Counted from the first letter of the stretch, positions 21,835 through 34,938 are shown. The stretch: DNA of 64,000 nucleotides from Pyrenopolyporus hunteri (GCA_902806595.1 CADCXC010000003.1:1426001-1490000), one strand, 5' to 3'. Numbers and translations: made by a program. Notes: generated by a model from the sequence alone, not told the origin.

Positions 21835-23596
21835 TCATTCACCTCCTATGTCTCCACTCCCATAGGCCACTCCTCTCGTTACGACCGGGCTTTGCCGAAC
21901 CTGAGTCCAGTCGTGCAACATGTAGGAGTTCAATTCGCTCAATCGGAGTTCCTCGCTAGCTCGGGGGCGCATCTCGCTCTCGTAGGTGTTTATCAATTCA
22001 GCTTGCGACCGGTTTTCTGGGTTGGCTAACAGCTGGACGAGCTTTGAGACATCGATGAGGGTGTGGCTCAGCCCTTGGCCACGGTCTGATCCGGACATAT
22101 TGCGTTAACATCTAACAGCATAGCTTTCCTTAAGAGACGATTATACCGTACGAAACTTCGCATATGAGTGGCGTCTCATAGTGCCACTTCAACAATAAGG
22201 TGCAACAGAGGGAAGGGGGGTGGAAAGGGGCTAACATACGGTAGGTCATAGGGTGCGCCGCATCACCAATCAATGTGACGCGGCCCTCGCGGTTATCCCA
22301 TTCATGCCCAGGCAAAATAGGGTCCCAATTTGAAACGTTAACCCAGTACACCGCATCATGGTCGTCGGGTAGTAGCTCAAAACAGGTACGCAGGGGATCC
22401 GCAAACACCTTGCTCTTCTCCTTGGCCTGGAGCAGCCGCTCGCGGATACTCATCCCCGCCGCCACCTCCGCATCCTGCTCCTCGAGACTGGACCGCCAAG
22501 CGACGTAGAACATAAAGCGCCAATTTTCGGGATTCTCCTCATCGATCGCGTCCAGAAGCGTCACCGTACCCAACATGTTGTCCGGGTGCGGGTAAAGGCA
22601 AATGTACCCGGAGGCAACAGCCTTCCTCAGGCGCAGTGCGTGTTCGCGCGGGAACGACGATGTGACAAACGTCGCCACGAGCGGCAGCCGCTTTACCGCA
22701 GCCCTCTCGGGCCCAAGCAACTCCGTGCGAACACGGCTATGGCTACCATCAGCACCTACAAGCAGGCGGCCTGTCTCGGAGGTTCCGTCCGCAAAATGCG
22801 CCGTCACGCTGCGGCCGTCGTCCGCGTATGAGATTCGCTCGAGCTTCTTGTTGTAGCTCACGTCTAGCGCGCCTTCGGCGATGAAGGAGCGTAGCCGAGA
22901 CCGTAGGACACGGCGCAGGTTAGGCACAGGCTGTTCGGCGAGCAACTCGCCCGTCGCGCCGTTATATATCGAAAACATTCCCGTAGTCCCGTCGTCTTTC
23001 CAGTGAGGTTCAACCGTCGCCTCGTATATACGATTCCATTTCTCTTCGCCAAGAAGCTCCGGAAGGATGGCGGTTGCCCAGTGCAGGGCAATACCCCAAT
23101 CCCGTCCCCTGATATATTGAGAGATATCACATTAGCTTCAGAATTCCTACCTTCTGCGGATCTTCAAAGTATTTCCCCAGACGAACTGGATGATAGCACC
23201 GAAAGAATAACGAGTATCTTACTACGGAATGTTAGAGACGTCAGGACAACTTGAAAGATAATGGGCCGTCATATCCACCCAACGTGTTTTAATACATACC
23301 CCTCTCGGAACGAGCGTCGAATCCCTCTCGAAGATTTTGTAGGGAACGCCTTTCTGTTTGTTTGTCAGCATAGTACTTTAGGCACCTAATATGCGGCCGG
23401 AAATCCCAGCATAAAGATAGGTAGGACTTACCAAGTGAAGACCATGAGCTAGGAAGAGCCCGCTGGCGCCTAATAGATGAATCAAATATATTTAGCGCCG
23501 ATGGTCTCCTTGAGAGCAATAGACAGGGATGAAGGGTCTCTAACCAGCACCGATTATAAGGACGGGAAGTCCCGCGTGCCCACCGTTTTCCGTCAT
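21835..23596 (-). CDS. FAD-dependent monooxygenase (class A, PF01494-like)
   Basis: Proposed exons are 23545-23596, 23432-23469, 23300-23353, 23151-23185 (uncertain mini-exon), 22240-23108 and 21835-22085, giving 432 aa. The first two exons join to PVLIIGAGASGLFLAHGLHL, the GxGxxG dinucleotide fold. The next gives KGVPYKIFERDS. The long exon holds GRDWGIALHWA, the NADPH/FAD DG motif (LLVGADGSHSRVR) and GDAAHPMTY, which splices to HRGQGLSHTLIDVSKL. This is the salicylate-hydroxylase/zeaxanthin-epoxidase-like fold; the substrate is unknown. The 54-nt third exon is out of frame with the long exon unless the 35-nt mini-exon (flanked by CCAG and GTAGGA) is included. If that exon is not real, the gene carries a frameshift. 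The initiator is the first ATG before the Rossmann strand. No cluster partners are present. Confidence 0.78.
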
Positions 23597-26520
23597 TATG
23601 ATATACCAAGTAGAATCAGTCAATCTTCGTCTCTAAGTCTAAGTAAGATCCGCAATGATTGTGGCCACGAACGGGCTTCTACACTAGGCGAAGCCCCCAG
23701 CATTTTATAAACTTGAGAGAGTATGAGGAAATGTCACCTCGCCAGTTCTATAATGCCGGGTCATAGGTATGCATCATTCCGTATAGACTCAATATTCCTA
23801 CCGCGAGTCTGGCAGGTATCTCGCGCCTCGTCCCCAAGCCCGCGTACGGCGTATTCCATTACTCCACACACACTCCACATACTCCACACACGGTCAGCGT
23901 CCAATGGAGAGGTGGCAGGGTCTCCCAGCACTCGGTCTTCGCCTTGTCACATCAGGCGCGAGGCTTCCTTATTTCGACCTTCTCAGTCAAGGAGGATGTA
24001 TAGATGCGACTAGGGGCGCCGAACAAGACGCTCGACCTCGCGGTTAGAGCCGCCCAAAGACGCGAGTGTATAGACGGCCATAGATTGTTCATGACTCTTA
24101 TTAGGACTCGCGGTAACGGAATTACTCGAGTAGATCTAGCTATCAGCAGTTCACGTCTCTGATGCTACGTCCCGGCCGAGATCTCCGAAGAAAGGCAGCC
24201 CAGGCTACCTTGCTAGGCCATGTTTAGTTCCTAAACCGGGGAGGATTCATTCATCCCTACGCAGATGCTTTGCTAAGGACATTTACGGCCCCCCTAGCGT
24301 TGGTAGGCGGGCATATAGGCAGAGAACGATAAGCGCGCTTATATTTTTTCCTAAAAGCCGGGGCCCGTTAGCTACATACATCGCACGGGTAGTGCGGGAA
24401 GCGCCGATGTTCCTTGGGAAGCTAAGTCCGGACGGCTAGGATGTAGGTAACTGCGTCCTCGGGCGAATTACATGTAGCGAAAACTGAAGAAGAAAAAAGA
24501 GAGAGAAAATGAGGCTCGAACCATGATCTAAGCATGTCGGCTACGCATGTTGGTCTGTCAATCATGGTTCTTACCACTCGACCGGTCGTACGAGCTAGCT
24601 CGTTGTTACCTGTCTGCGGTTTATTATATGACGGTGGCTAGTACTACTAGGTGTTAGTATTCGGCCTGTTAAGAGGAACTTGGCCGTAGGTCTCAAAGCC
24701 GAAAGTGACATTCATACCGCTATGGCCGACAACCTCCCTCTATCTCTTGGGGATTCACAGCGGGCAGGGAAAGCGAAACAATTATCTAATTATCCGACCG
24801 TCCTTCTAGCGAATACGTTTTATTAATAAGCGCCGGCATTACGATGATTTTAAGCTACTTTTAGTCCGTCTCGTCCCCTTAATCCTTGCTTAGACAAGTT
24901 GCAGATTACTGATAGCGAAGAAACTAGCCTTGAAGTAGTAACACTAAGTGTCTATATGTCCCCCGGCATATCTGGCGTAAGTGGAGGTCTTACCGGGTCT
25001 AGCAGGGAACTTATACACTATCACTGTGGACTACCGGCTTATCCCGCCCTGCCGTGAAGCTAAGAATCTAAACATCTAACGCTAGAAAAGAAGTCTTCTA
25101 GGCGAAAAAGTCTTATATCAACATCATATAATGGAAAGTATGTACAAGACCCCCTTTAAGATCGCCCTGATATTAAGTAATATAAAGTGGGACAGCAACC
25201 CGTGAAATATATGACTATATACGTATATATTGATAATAAAGCTTCAACGTAAAGAAAACGACGGGAATAGTATTCAATAAAAGCTGATATAGTCGTTATT
25301 ATTTTAACACTACCTACTTGACCCCCTTGACGGAGTGACAAAGCTAGCATATATACCAGTGCCTCATTAACGTCTCGAAATTCATTAGAATAGGGGTAAA
25401 TAGGGTATTCATATATAGATGCGGTATTACATAGAAATCAGGTCTTAGAATACCATGATATAATTCATTATTCCTTGCAAAAGTATTATTTATTGTGATA
25501 TTTACTGCTGATAGTAAGTTTCCCTTTCACCGTTACAAATTCACCCCTTAGCGTTACCCCTTTTCCAGCTTCGAGAACCGCAAGTCAATAGATCCTCCCT
25601 GACACTCTAGAAGCGGCTATAAAATATTCGGAAGAAAAAAGAGTCTTATCCTACATTATAAACTCTATAATCTAGGCGGAGTAGAACGATTATGAGGAAA
25701 AAACCAACCCATCAACAATAAAAGGAGTTTAAAGATTGAAAATGGATGTTCAATGACACCAAACACCAGGGAACTTTTCCCAGTGGAATATGATATCACG
25801 AAAATCTAGCTATCACCCAATCCGATTATCCTAAGGATTTGTAGGTGCCGGCGGCAAACATACGGCGGAAGAGAATAAATTGGCCTCCAAAATATCGTGT
25901 CCTAACGCAACTACTTTTCCCAGCGTCTCCTGTCACGAATCAGCATAGCCGCAGAAGCATAAAGAATCGTATGGCGTGCGGAAGAGGGTATAGCCCAAGA
26001 TATCAAACAGATGCGCAATCTATTGCAAATGGGCTGGTTCTGCCATTACTCTCTATATCCATTCTTTGCATTTGCTACTGCGGCGACAAATTAGCTGCGG
26101 TGCGAATTATGACTCTACACGAAAAACAGCTCAAAGATGGATAGATAATTCACTCGTATCACCCTGATCGTAATTGGTCCTAACAGCGCTTCTTCCCATT
26201 CGGGTAATATGAATATGTGATTGATCATACGGTCACTTACGAGAAGCAGCGGCAGCAGCAGATATTCGTAAACTGTCTAATTTCACGAAAGAAATGAGAA
26301 AGGCAAAGAAAAAAAAAGTCCATTTTCAGGGCGTTGCCGTATCAAAGTCTACAGCTCGTTCTGGCCATTACGTATACGAGACTTCTAGACCGGTGTAAAG
26401 TATCAATCTCTACCGCAATATGGCTAGCTATGTAGCTACCTCTTATTACGCGTGAGGTCTATAATTGCTGTAACGTTCCTTTGCGTTGTTTACTCGGCAG
26501 GAAAGCCAGTCAGTCGGCTT
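23597..26520. other. gene-poor tract, partly AT-rich
   Basis: No supported coding gene. Frames are short and interrupted. The stretch around 25.0-25.8 kb is AT-rich and may be mutation-decayed repeat DNA. A hairpin and a palindrome (24519-24604) are listed separately. Confidence 0.55.
24519..24604. repeat. inverted repeat plus palindrome, tRNA-like boxes on minus strand
   Basis: A perfect 10-bp inverted repeat, GAACCATGAT (24519-24528) and ATCATGGTTC (24562-24571), is followed by a perfect 14-bp palindrome ACGAGCTAGCTCGT (24591-24604). On the minus strand GGTCGAGTGG and GGTTCGAGCC resemble pol III A and B boxes, but the expected tRNA stems do not form. It could be a tRNA relic or tRNA-derived SINE fragment. 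Confidence 0.4.
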
Positions 26521-27760
26521 GTCCTTGATAGGGCGCCGGCGAAGCGAACCCTAACCCACATGCCTCGACCTGCGATGCCATGACGGTCGCCGTAGAGTCA
26601 GATTGTCTGCTGATGGGTGAGTGATGAGCGAGTGAGTCGGCGTGCATATGCATGCATCAGCCAGATAGGGGCCTACACTTGCATTACCTGCAATTACTTG
26701 CACTTACCTACCTGTATCTACCTTTACTACCCTATCTACCCTCCCCTACCCTCCCCTACCCTACCTCTTACCCTAACTCACCCTACATATACACACGCCT
26801 ACCATACCACATCGTACCGGTAGAGTGGATGTGGCTGTGTCGCTGGCTCGCACTGCTTACCCGCCTTTTGCACCTCAGCAAATCGGGAGCCTCGCATTCA
26901 TTGGACGACTCCGTACCCCTCTGCTAAGGTCAGGTATTCGCGCTGGCTGGTTAGATTAGGTACCTACCTACCTGTCTACCTAACTACTCACCTACCTACC
27001 TAACCATCCCATCTTCACACGCAACCCACATTCGGCCCGGCGGACGCCATGCCGCTCGCCACAGCCACCCGAGGAGATCCTTTTCCTTTCCTTCGCGCGC
27101 TGGTCATCATTGGGTAATACGGTGAAACCAAGTAACGCAGTAGCTAACACGTGGGTTTTCCGCCCTCCGATCTGGGGGCAGGCCCCCGTCCCCCCCTTCT
27201 CCCCTTCTTTCCCAGGCACGGTATTCACGTCCCCCCCTTTCGCAGACCCCTTTGTGCGACGTCTGCTGCCTATGTTCGGTAAGAATCGAGATGCGCGATG
27301 CACCCTCGTACGGGAATCGCGTCCGTTTCGGGCTTGAGGCTCGAGGCTCCCGCCTATCCTGAAACACGCCGAACCTCTCTCTTTTTCGCCGGTCGGGGCT
27401 GAATCTAGTTCGGCCGGGGTTTAGATTATTATTATTATTGTTCTTATTATTATTACCTTTGCGGCTCGAATGTTTCTGCGAGATAAGGCTACCTAGCGTT
27501 CGTCTCGTCTCGTCTCGTCTCGTCTCGTCGTATCGAGTAACACGAGAAGCGAGCCCCCCTCCCCCCCCCCCCTCGTGGCACACCGTACCGTTGTATGTAC
27601 GGCTGAGACTCGCATGGGATATCAGTCACCATGTTCCATTTCCGGACAATCGAAAAGGTTCCAGACGCCTTAGGTGCCTCTTATCTCCGCGCTTCATCTT
27701 CCACGTACCTACGTAATTATTCCCGGTACCAGTCAGTCAAGTTAGTCAGGCTGGACTCGT
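26521..27760. repeat. cluster of microsatellites and low-complexity DNA
   Basis: The region holds pyrimidine-rich CTACCCTCCC-type repeats (about 26725-26790), CCTACCTA clusters (26958-27003), an ATT/TTA microsatellite (about 27425-27455), a (CGTCT)n run of six units (27501-27530) and C-runs near 27195 and 27560. Open frames here are low complexity and not supported as genes. Confidence 0.7.
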
Positions 27761-30700
27761 ATCGTTAGGCAACCAGGCATTGATTGGTAACCTACCCACT
27801 ATTGCCGGACTCCGTCCTACAGCCGCTCGGTGTAGTTCCAAGGTAAAACTACCAATCGGACACAAGGCATGGCATGGCGTACCATGAGTCAAGGCAGCGG
27901 AAAACGTTCCATGGCGTAGCAGATACGACGCGTGTCTCAATCCGGTGAAGAGCCAGTGTTTCTAAGAAGTCAGCCGTGGCTTCATGGTCTATCGTCTGCC
28001 GTACTCGTGCGCCGGATAGTAGGTGCCTTGAGGCTGCTATGTTTTACCCATCAGGGAGCTAAGAGAGGCGTGAAGTTTCAGGCAGGACGCCCAGCTGTTG
28101 GGACGCCTTGAGGCGGCTTAAGATAGATGGTGAGGTAGGACGAGCGTTATAGGTAGTCCCCGAGGCTGGATGTCCCCGTCTATCTCCCTCTGACCGGGGA
28201 GGTTGAGTCGAGTTCCGCTTCGGGGTAGGTGGCTTGCCTTAATGAAAGGTAAATTACCCAGAATAGAAAATATATTAACGCCGACGTAACTTCATTCGGA
28301 CCACCGATTAACTTGTGGTTAGCCACTCCCCGGGCCAAGAAATGGAGACCGGCTTTGCGAGTCTAGAAGTGCGAAAGTGTAACCTACTTGAGTATGTATA
28401 GATAGTTCCAAGAGAGCACTTGTAATTCTAGGTGACACAGATCGACAAGCTGGCTGATTGAGAGCTGGAGTAGTGTAGATATTCCTAAAGACTTGGCTAC
28501 GCTAGATGCTTCATTGTGTAGCAAATAACAATAAATAAAAATTTCATTGATGTTAGTACAAATATAGACACCTACCTAGGTTCACGTTACGAAGTATCAT
28601 GTTAGCCCCCCTATTACCGCTTTACGTATATATTACCTCTAAGTTGTGATAGTGGGTTGGCCCCTAGCTCAGGCATATAATAGTAATAATAGCGATAGGC
28701 TTGAAACTCTGCATATCACACCCCGCCCCGTTCCATGATGTTTTTGATATGACTAGACGGCGTGTATAGCTTGCCAACTGCATAGTAAGCGAATCTCGGT
28801 AAAATCGTTGACATGCGCCTCCCTAGGCGGTTACGGTTACACAGGCATATAGAGCCCGTCGGTTGGGCGGCAGCGTTGTACGACTTGAATCCCTATATGC
28901 CTTGTCTATAGAGGCGCTTGGGGGTTAATAAAATATTAAAATGTCATGATGTGTAACGATCCCACATTGACTATACACGGCCCTTGTTAATTAGAATTAA
29001 TATTGCCAACCGCAAGTCTGGCCGGGATGGTTGACCGTCACTTTTACAGGAGTCTTGGGAACATCTAGTGGATACCGGCTCAGGGGTACCGGTGGTGTTC
29101 TCTAGTTTCTGATGTATTCGTCCTGTTGTGTTCGAAGCATAGAGTGTATAGAGTTAAACTTGGCTAAGATTGCTTACTTTACCTATGACCCCTATACTGA
29201 ACATAGGCAATTACGTGAAAAAGCCATCTTGTCCATTTGATGTTTGGACCATTTTTGGTTGGCAATTAAAATCCGACGGCTTCTACCGTTCCTTTTTTAA
29301 ATGCTGGATTTACCTGGTGTGCCGTTTACACGCAGCGTATTTCCAATTAATTACCAATCCCAACTCTCTGATCCTCTGCGGTGGTAGACTTATATTGCTA
29401 ACAAAGGATCCGTGAAGGGCGAGTTGAGTAATCATTCTACCTTTTTCTGTCCTTGCTATAGAACTGGATCGCGGTGTACTAACCCTAGATGATATGATTA
29501 GGATTTGGCTGAACGCGTATACCTCGCAACCGGTCTCGCTATTAGTCCTGGCTTCTTCGTTATACGATGCGAGGCATCCTATGATGTAACCTGGTACGAA
29601 CACTGACTGCATAACGTTGCATTAGAGACATGCATTGGTTCTTTTTTCTCCCTTGATTTTTTTCTTTTCTTTCGTCGTAAGGCTTGTATCACCTTGCGGT
29701 CGCGTTCCTGCATACTACTTATAGCGAAAACAGCATTGGCAATTTCTATTAAACTGGCTGGTTTACTCCTTTGGGCATGCAGCCTGCGTATAACGGTTTG
29801 ACAAACTATGCGTGTCTGCGTCGCACCACGTGGTCTTCCTGGATTCTATAATGGCTTGTGAAAAAGAAAAGCCTATGGCCTTCGGATAATGCCCTCGCGA
29901 GTCACACCGCCACGTTGCTCTTGGGGTGGCTTGCGTATACTGCCGTGATCGTCGCTTTCCGGTAACTTACTTACCGATGCGAGTTCGTTCAGGGCCGTAT
30001 GTGATGTCTTCAAGGAAGAGTTTTCTGCGAGCTGGAAGTACAGGTCACATTTGCCTTCCTGGCTATGAGCGCTGAGCAATGGATAGAATAGTTAACTCGA
30101 AGTGATAGCACGATATGAAAAAAAAAAAAAAAAGCATTCTATGTAACGTAATGACCTCAGCAGATCCGTGTTGTGTCACGGAGGCGTGCAAGAATCGAGA
30201 ATCCAGGGCTGAGCCGGAATCCGAATCTAGGCGGCCGAAACTCCACATTTTGGCGAATTCAGCATCGTATCTTTGATGTGACCGAATTGACGGCGACCAT
30301 ACGATTCTGTTGGAAATACGCTTCTATTCGCCCGTGTGCGGCGCAACATATAATACACACACTCCTCCCCCTGCGAGAGGGAACGGACCCCCGGCTGCTG
30401 TTCAAGACCCCAAAGAAAGAAAATCGGGGTACTACAAAGCTAGGTACTCTCTGCAAGCCTTGCTGTTATGCAGGAGATGGGAAATCCTCCTAAAAGTCCA
30501 GTTGGGGGGGACGAGTATATTGATAGATCATCATCAAGTTGTTGTGAAACCCATAGGTATAATCTGAGCTGTACCCCGAACTGGATTCCCAGCGACAGCC
30601 GAGAACTCGTGGGGGATGACATGCATCCCACAGTCGCCTGGTGGTTCGAGCAATACGTCCTAACTGGACCGAAGAACCAACATCCTGTCGAGTGTGGTGC

Positions 30701-33700
30701 AGGGCGTAGGAGGATGGCTTGTGGAGGCTGAAATTGCTGAAATTCCATATCGCTGTTGGTGCCCATTGTAAGACAATTTCCGAGACTCGGGCGATTTAAT
30801 GAACATTCTCCACCATTGTTGCCTGTATGAAGAAGCATACGCGACGACGGGGTCCAATTTGGGATTGGGGTTGCCGTGAAGGGTGTCTCGAGGCCCGCGG
30901 CGCCGAGTGGCAATGACATGAAACGACGACGTATCCGTTTACCTACCGAACTCGAAGGGGTGGGGGCCAAACACAGCACAGAACGGGAGACGAGGAGTAT
31001 CTAGAGAAAGGTCAAGGGCCAGTATGTGAATCGGCGCGTGAACCAGTGCGTGAACCAGCATGTGGATGTGATAACTGATAAAAGTTGCGAGCTCGAGATG
31101 AAAGACATTACGAGACGATTGAAGTTGTCCGTGGCGTTCGCGGATACTCCGGTGAGCAAGCCGTTGACTCACGAACACACACTGTCTGTCTATCTATCTC
31201 CAAACTATTCAAACTGAGTCACTATGAATGGCAAACCGAATTGTACATCTCCTCGCCTTACCCGAGTAGAAACCCTGGGATGCCGACGTCCGCCGGAGTA
31301 TAGAAGGGGTATAGAAGGGGTATAGACGGTGGTCCCGAAGTTGCGGGAAAGAAATGATATAGTCGAAGCATTGCCCTCCTGCTGTCACGCTTGCAGACAC
31401 ACTCTTACTAAGGCTATGCCGAAGATCAAGGCGGCTACCTGTTAGGGAAGACGAGAATGCGGATTAGCTGGGTGGGAATTTGTGTAATACCTATAATAGA
31501 CCGGTGTTAAGGGTGTTTAGAAGTGGACCGTAAGTGAGGAGGGTAAGAAAGAAGACGAAAGGTTGAATGGTTACGGGGAGAACATACAACTAGGAACTGA
31601 GATAAGCAAAAGTAAACAAAATTTCAAAGTGGCGGGGAAATCTCCGTGAGAGTTTTGGAATTCGCCGTGGCAGTGCGATTATGAAGAGGGGAAAAAAAAA
31701 AATCAAAAATACCTAGGTACCTACCTACATGTATACCCGTATATCACCCTACTCGTATGTACCTAGGTACCCATGTATGTTTAACACTTCAAAATCTCGT
31801 AAGGCGGAGGCTCCAGTGATGCTATATGCGGTGTATTATTTATTATTACATGCGTTCTATACTGTACTATATTACTCCTCGCGGTTTAGGGAATGGGTCT
31901 TGTATAATAAATATTTATACCATCCTACCTCTGTACATGATATACATGATATACATGCGGTTAGCTATGCGGTAGATACCAGGTAGCGCATGCGGTGTCA
32001 CCATGTATAAACGCCTTGATGCTGAATACATGCCTCTATTAGGTAGGCAGGTGCGCGAGTCGGTACCGTGGTGGAGAAAAACTTAGCACATCCATGCATC
32101 TATTAATAGGCGAGGTACTAATTCGTAGAGGGCCCATTGGGTGCAGGCGGTAGGTATCCTGGGATAATTATTTGATCCCACTTCGAATGTATATACTGGT
32201 ATGGTAAGCACTAGGAGCTAGCCCTCACCAACCCGGGTTCTTCTGCAGCGACTCAAGTACGTATGAGGGCCTCTCGTAGGGTCTTGGATCCGGTTTGGGA
32301 TTGGCGCCCTCGTGGCAATACCCCTGCTAGTCCGTGTAACTCGAGATGATTTTGTAGATTCGAGATGAGATTGGTTGGTGTTGGTGGTGAGGTGCTGTGC
32401 ATTTTTCAGCTGTACCATAATGATTCATTCTGTGTTCGATCTGAGTTCTGCGCGCGTGCTCTTGCTGCGAGAGAGATCCTGTCTCAGTTCGCTAACTGAT
32501 ACAACCCGGACCCAAGAAATATAACAATAATAATTAGAAAATAAAATATAATAAAAAACTCCGAGTCTTCTTGGGGTCTCGTACCTGCATAGCTACATGT
32601 ACGCAACCCTTAATACTCCGGTGCTGTTGATTACCTAGGTACCTACCTACTCAGTGCGGATGAGCGGGTAAGAGAACGGCTAGGTAAGGTAAATTTGTAT
32701 TCGATGCTTACCTTACCTATCTTGCTTCTGCGTTTATTACATATTAGATACCCTGGGCACCTGCATAGGTGGGTATCAAGACCCCAATTAGATATCTACA
32801 TAACTTACACTGTGCTTTTCTTCTCCGTGGGAGGGACGGAGGTCATGTTTATTTTGTACAACCGGAGACGGGTTGAACTCCGCGGAAAGCCATGCTCATG
32901 CCGTTACGCAAGCCTGTGCCTGATAGATACCGTATATGCTATACTTACTATACTTATCAGGTTAGTCGGGACCCGCACCCGTTATCTATAGGAATATAAT
33001 ATCTATGTAGGTAGGTTGTCTTAGCCCTCGAGCAAGGCTGAGTCACAGGGCAACAAATAAAGTACCGATGAAGTAAGAGTTAGTTATATGAATAGTTATA
33101 GTGAACGTTGATTATTAAGGTATCGAGAGAGATCGGCGCATGTGGTCAACGGAGGGCATGCGCAAGGTATCTCGATTATTCGTGAATAACTGGGTTGTTT
33201 CCGACGCGATGGCCGGAATAGACCGAGCAGTTGATGATTATTCGTTTCCTATCCGAGAATGGTGGGCCATGTTGTGCAGATGCGATCAGTCTCGAAGAAG
33301 CAAGTCCCCGGTCATAAAAGGGCCGGTGGGAATACTAAATCGGGGTGCCTTACAGAGACGAAGATACACACCTATCACAGAAACCTTGGAACCAAGTACG
33401 AAACCATGTACGATACCATGTACGATACAAAGTATGATGTAGTATGATGCGAGCGCACATGCGGTAATGCTGTAGGTAATACCTGCCACGCGCAAAAAGA
33501 AATTTTGGGAATGCATCATCTCGTTCATGGGTGTCGGGAGGGTTACATCTCCCCTATTTGGGACTCGCGTGATGGACAAGCTGCGATGCTTGGGTCAGAG
33601 ATGACTGCGTGATTGGCCGGGGAGTCCTGGAGAGCCTTGGACGGCGCCAGAAAACCAGATATTATTATTTTCCTCGGTGCACCAATGGGCGTGAGCCCCT

Positions 33701-34680
33701 GGAATGTCTTTTCGGTTACGGGTAACGATACGATCAAGCCATTGGTGTAAAAATGTTCGATGGGAAAGACCCTGAAATCCCAGGAGGATCAGTAAGATGG
33801 TGGTGTACATAGCACGCAGTATAGTTTTTATCGAGGCCACGAGGACTCAGCCCTATCGCAGGACAGGGGTTCGGAAGCGGCCCACTACCTGCAATGTATT
33901 TGTATTGTCGCGCTGCGTACGTAGAAATGCCCCGCTGTGGCCCCCAAAATTAGAAGTACCCAGGTACCTAAGCTTTGCTAGAAGGCTTTAGCGGGCTTCT
34001 ATGCATTTTTCGCTCGCCTTCTCTGCAGCTCGCGTCCCGACCCCTGTCGTGCGCGGCCAGACGAACCTGATGTACCCTTTCTGAGCTTTCCATTCGACCC
34101 TCCCTTTCCTATTTCTTCCCACCTGTACCTCGTACCTCAGCGTCATATCCCACGAACGCTGAAATGGGCATATACCCATTCGGGGCCTGTTTCAGACCAA
34201 AAAAGAACAGTTCGGACGCCATACACACAGTGTTCACACATTACACATTGCCCATTACACATTACATCCATTATGCATACATTACCTTACATAGCCTTGA
34301 TCATCTCGAGGTACATACATGCCTATTGGCTTACTCTCGAGAGCTTCTCTGCTGACAAGGCTACAAGGCCCCATTCCGGCCCCGTAACCTCTCCCTCTCC
34401 CTCTCGTTCATATTCGTACTACGTATTATGGTTATTATGGTTATGATTATTATTCTTCGATTCTTTTTTTGCGTACACACCCACCCAAACTCCCACGCCA
34501 TGCCTCAGGATTAACTGGGTCTGGACGGGATCCTCCCATGACTACCATCAGGGCTCAGGGTAGGCAGTAGAGATATCCGCAGCAACAAACCGGTAGTCTG
34601 GCTTTCTCAGCCGGGGGACCCCCTGCCCACCAACACAGGTCCGGTCAGCTAGGAACGCAGACATCTCATTCATCTCAAGG
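27761..34680. other. gene-poor tract with short tandem repeats
   Basis: Almost 7 kb with no recognisable protein or RNA gene. The longest minus-strand frame (30440-30979) matches nothing I know. Short tandem repeats include GCGTGAACCAG units (about 31034-31062), a 13-bp GTATAGAAGGG unit repeated about three times (31298-31327), CATGATATA units near 31935, TACGATACCATG units (about 33395-33448) and ACATT units near 34235-34290. CCTAGGTACCTACCTA motifs recur at about 31708-31770, 32634-32651 and 33006-33017. Confidence 0.55.
31298..31327. repeat. 13-bp tandem repeat
   Basis: About three head-to-tail copies of a GTATAGAAGGG-containing unit, the last ending in GTATAGACGG. Confidence 0.75.
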
Positions 34681-34938
34681 GCTGTGTCTCCCGTATATAG
34701 GCCCCCCAGCGATGGATATAAGAGTCTTCGTCTCCCTAGTTCTGAGGCATCATTGCTCTCTCATCATCATCATCATCATCACAGCATCAACACTAATAAG
34801 AGCTAGACCAATAATACAATCCTCTACACCTTCCTTTCAAGCTCCAACTGTATCTTATAGATCTCGCTTTCTCCTTTCATCTGTATCATCGTTCCTCTCC
34901 TATATACAACAACTACCACATCACCAGCAACAATAGCA
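34681..34938 (+). promoter_or_regulatory. TATA promoter and ATG-free leader of the GRSGYN-repeat gene
   Basis: TATATAG (34694-34700) and GATATAAGAG (34715-34724) are TATA-like. After the second there is no ATG for about 215 nt until the start codon at 34939. The leader is C/A/T-rich and includes a TCA microsatellite (about 34761-34780). This architecture is typical of strongly transcribed fungal genes. Confidence 0.6.

Noticed and set aside
5712..23596. secondary-metabolite cluster including the 2OG oxygenase and FAD monooxygenase
   Set aside because: The two oxidoreductases are 15 kb apart and separated by housekeeping genes (helicase, MED6, proteasome chaperone); no backbone synthase or transporter is present.
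24511..24590. tRNA gene on minus strand
   Set aside because: A and B box words are present but T-arm and acceptor stems do not pair.
27107..27583. 158-codon minus-strand frame
   Set aside because: Built from C-runs, ATT and CGTCT microsatellites; low complexity with no family-like text.
30440..30979. 179-codon minus-strand frame in the gene desert
   Set aside because: No recognisable domain, no clear promoter or introns, and an overlapping plus-strand frame is equally plausible; evidence is too weak for a gene.
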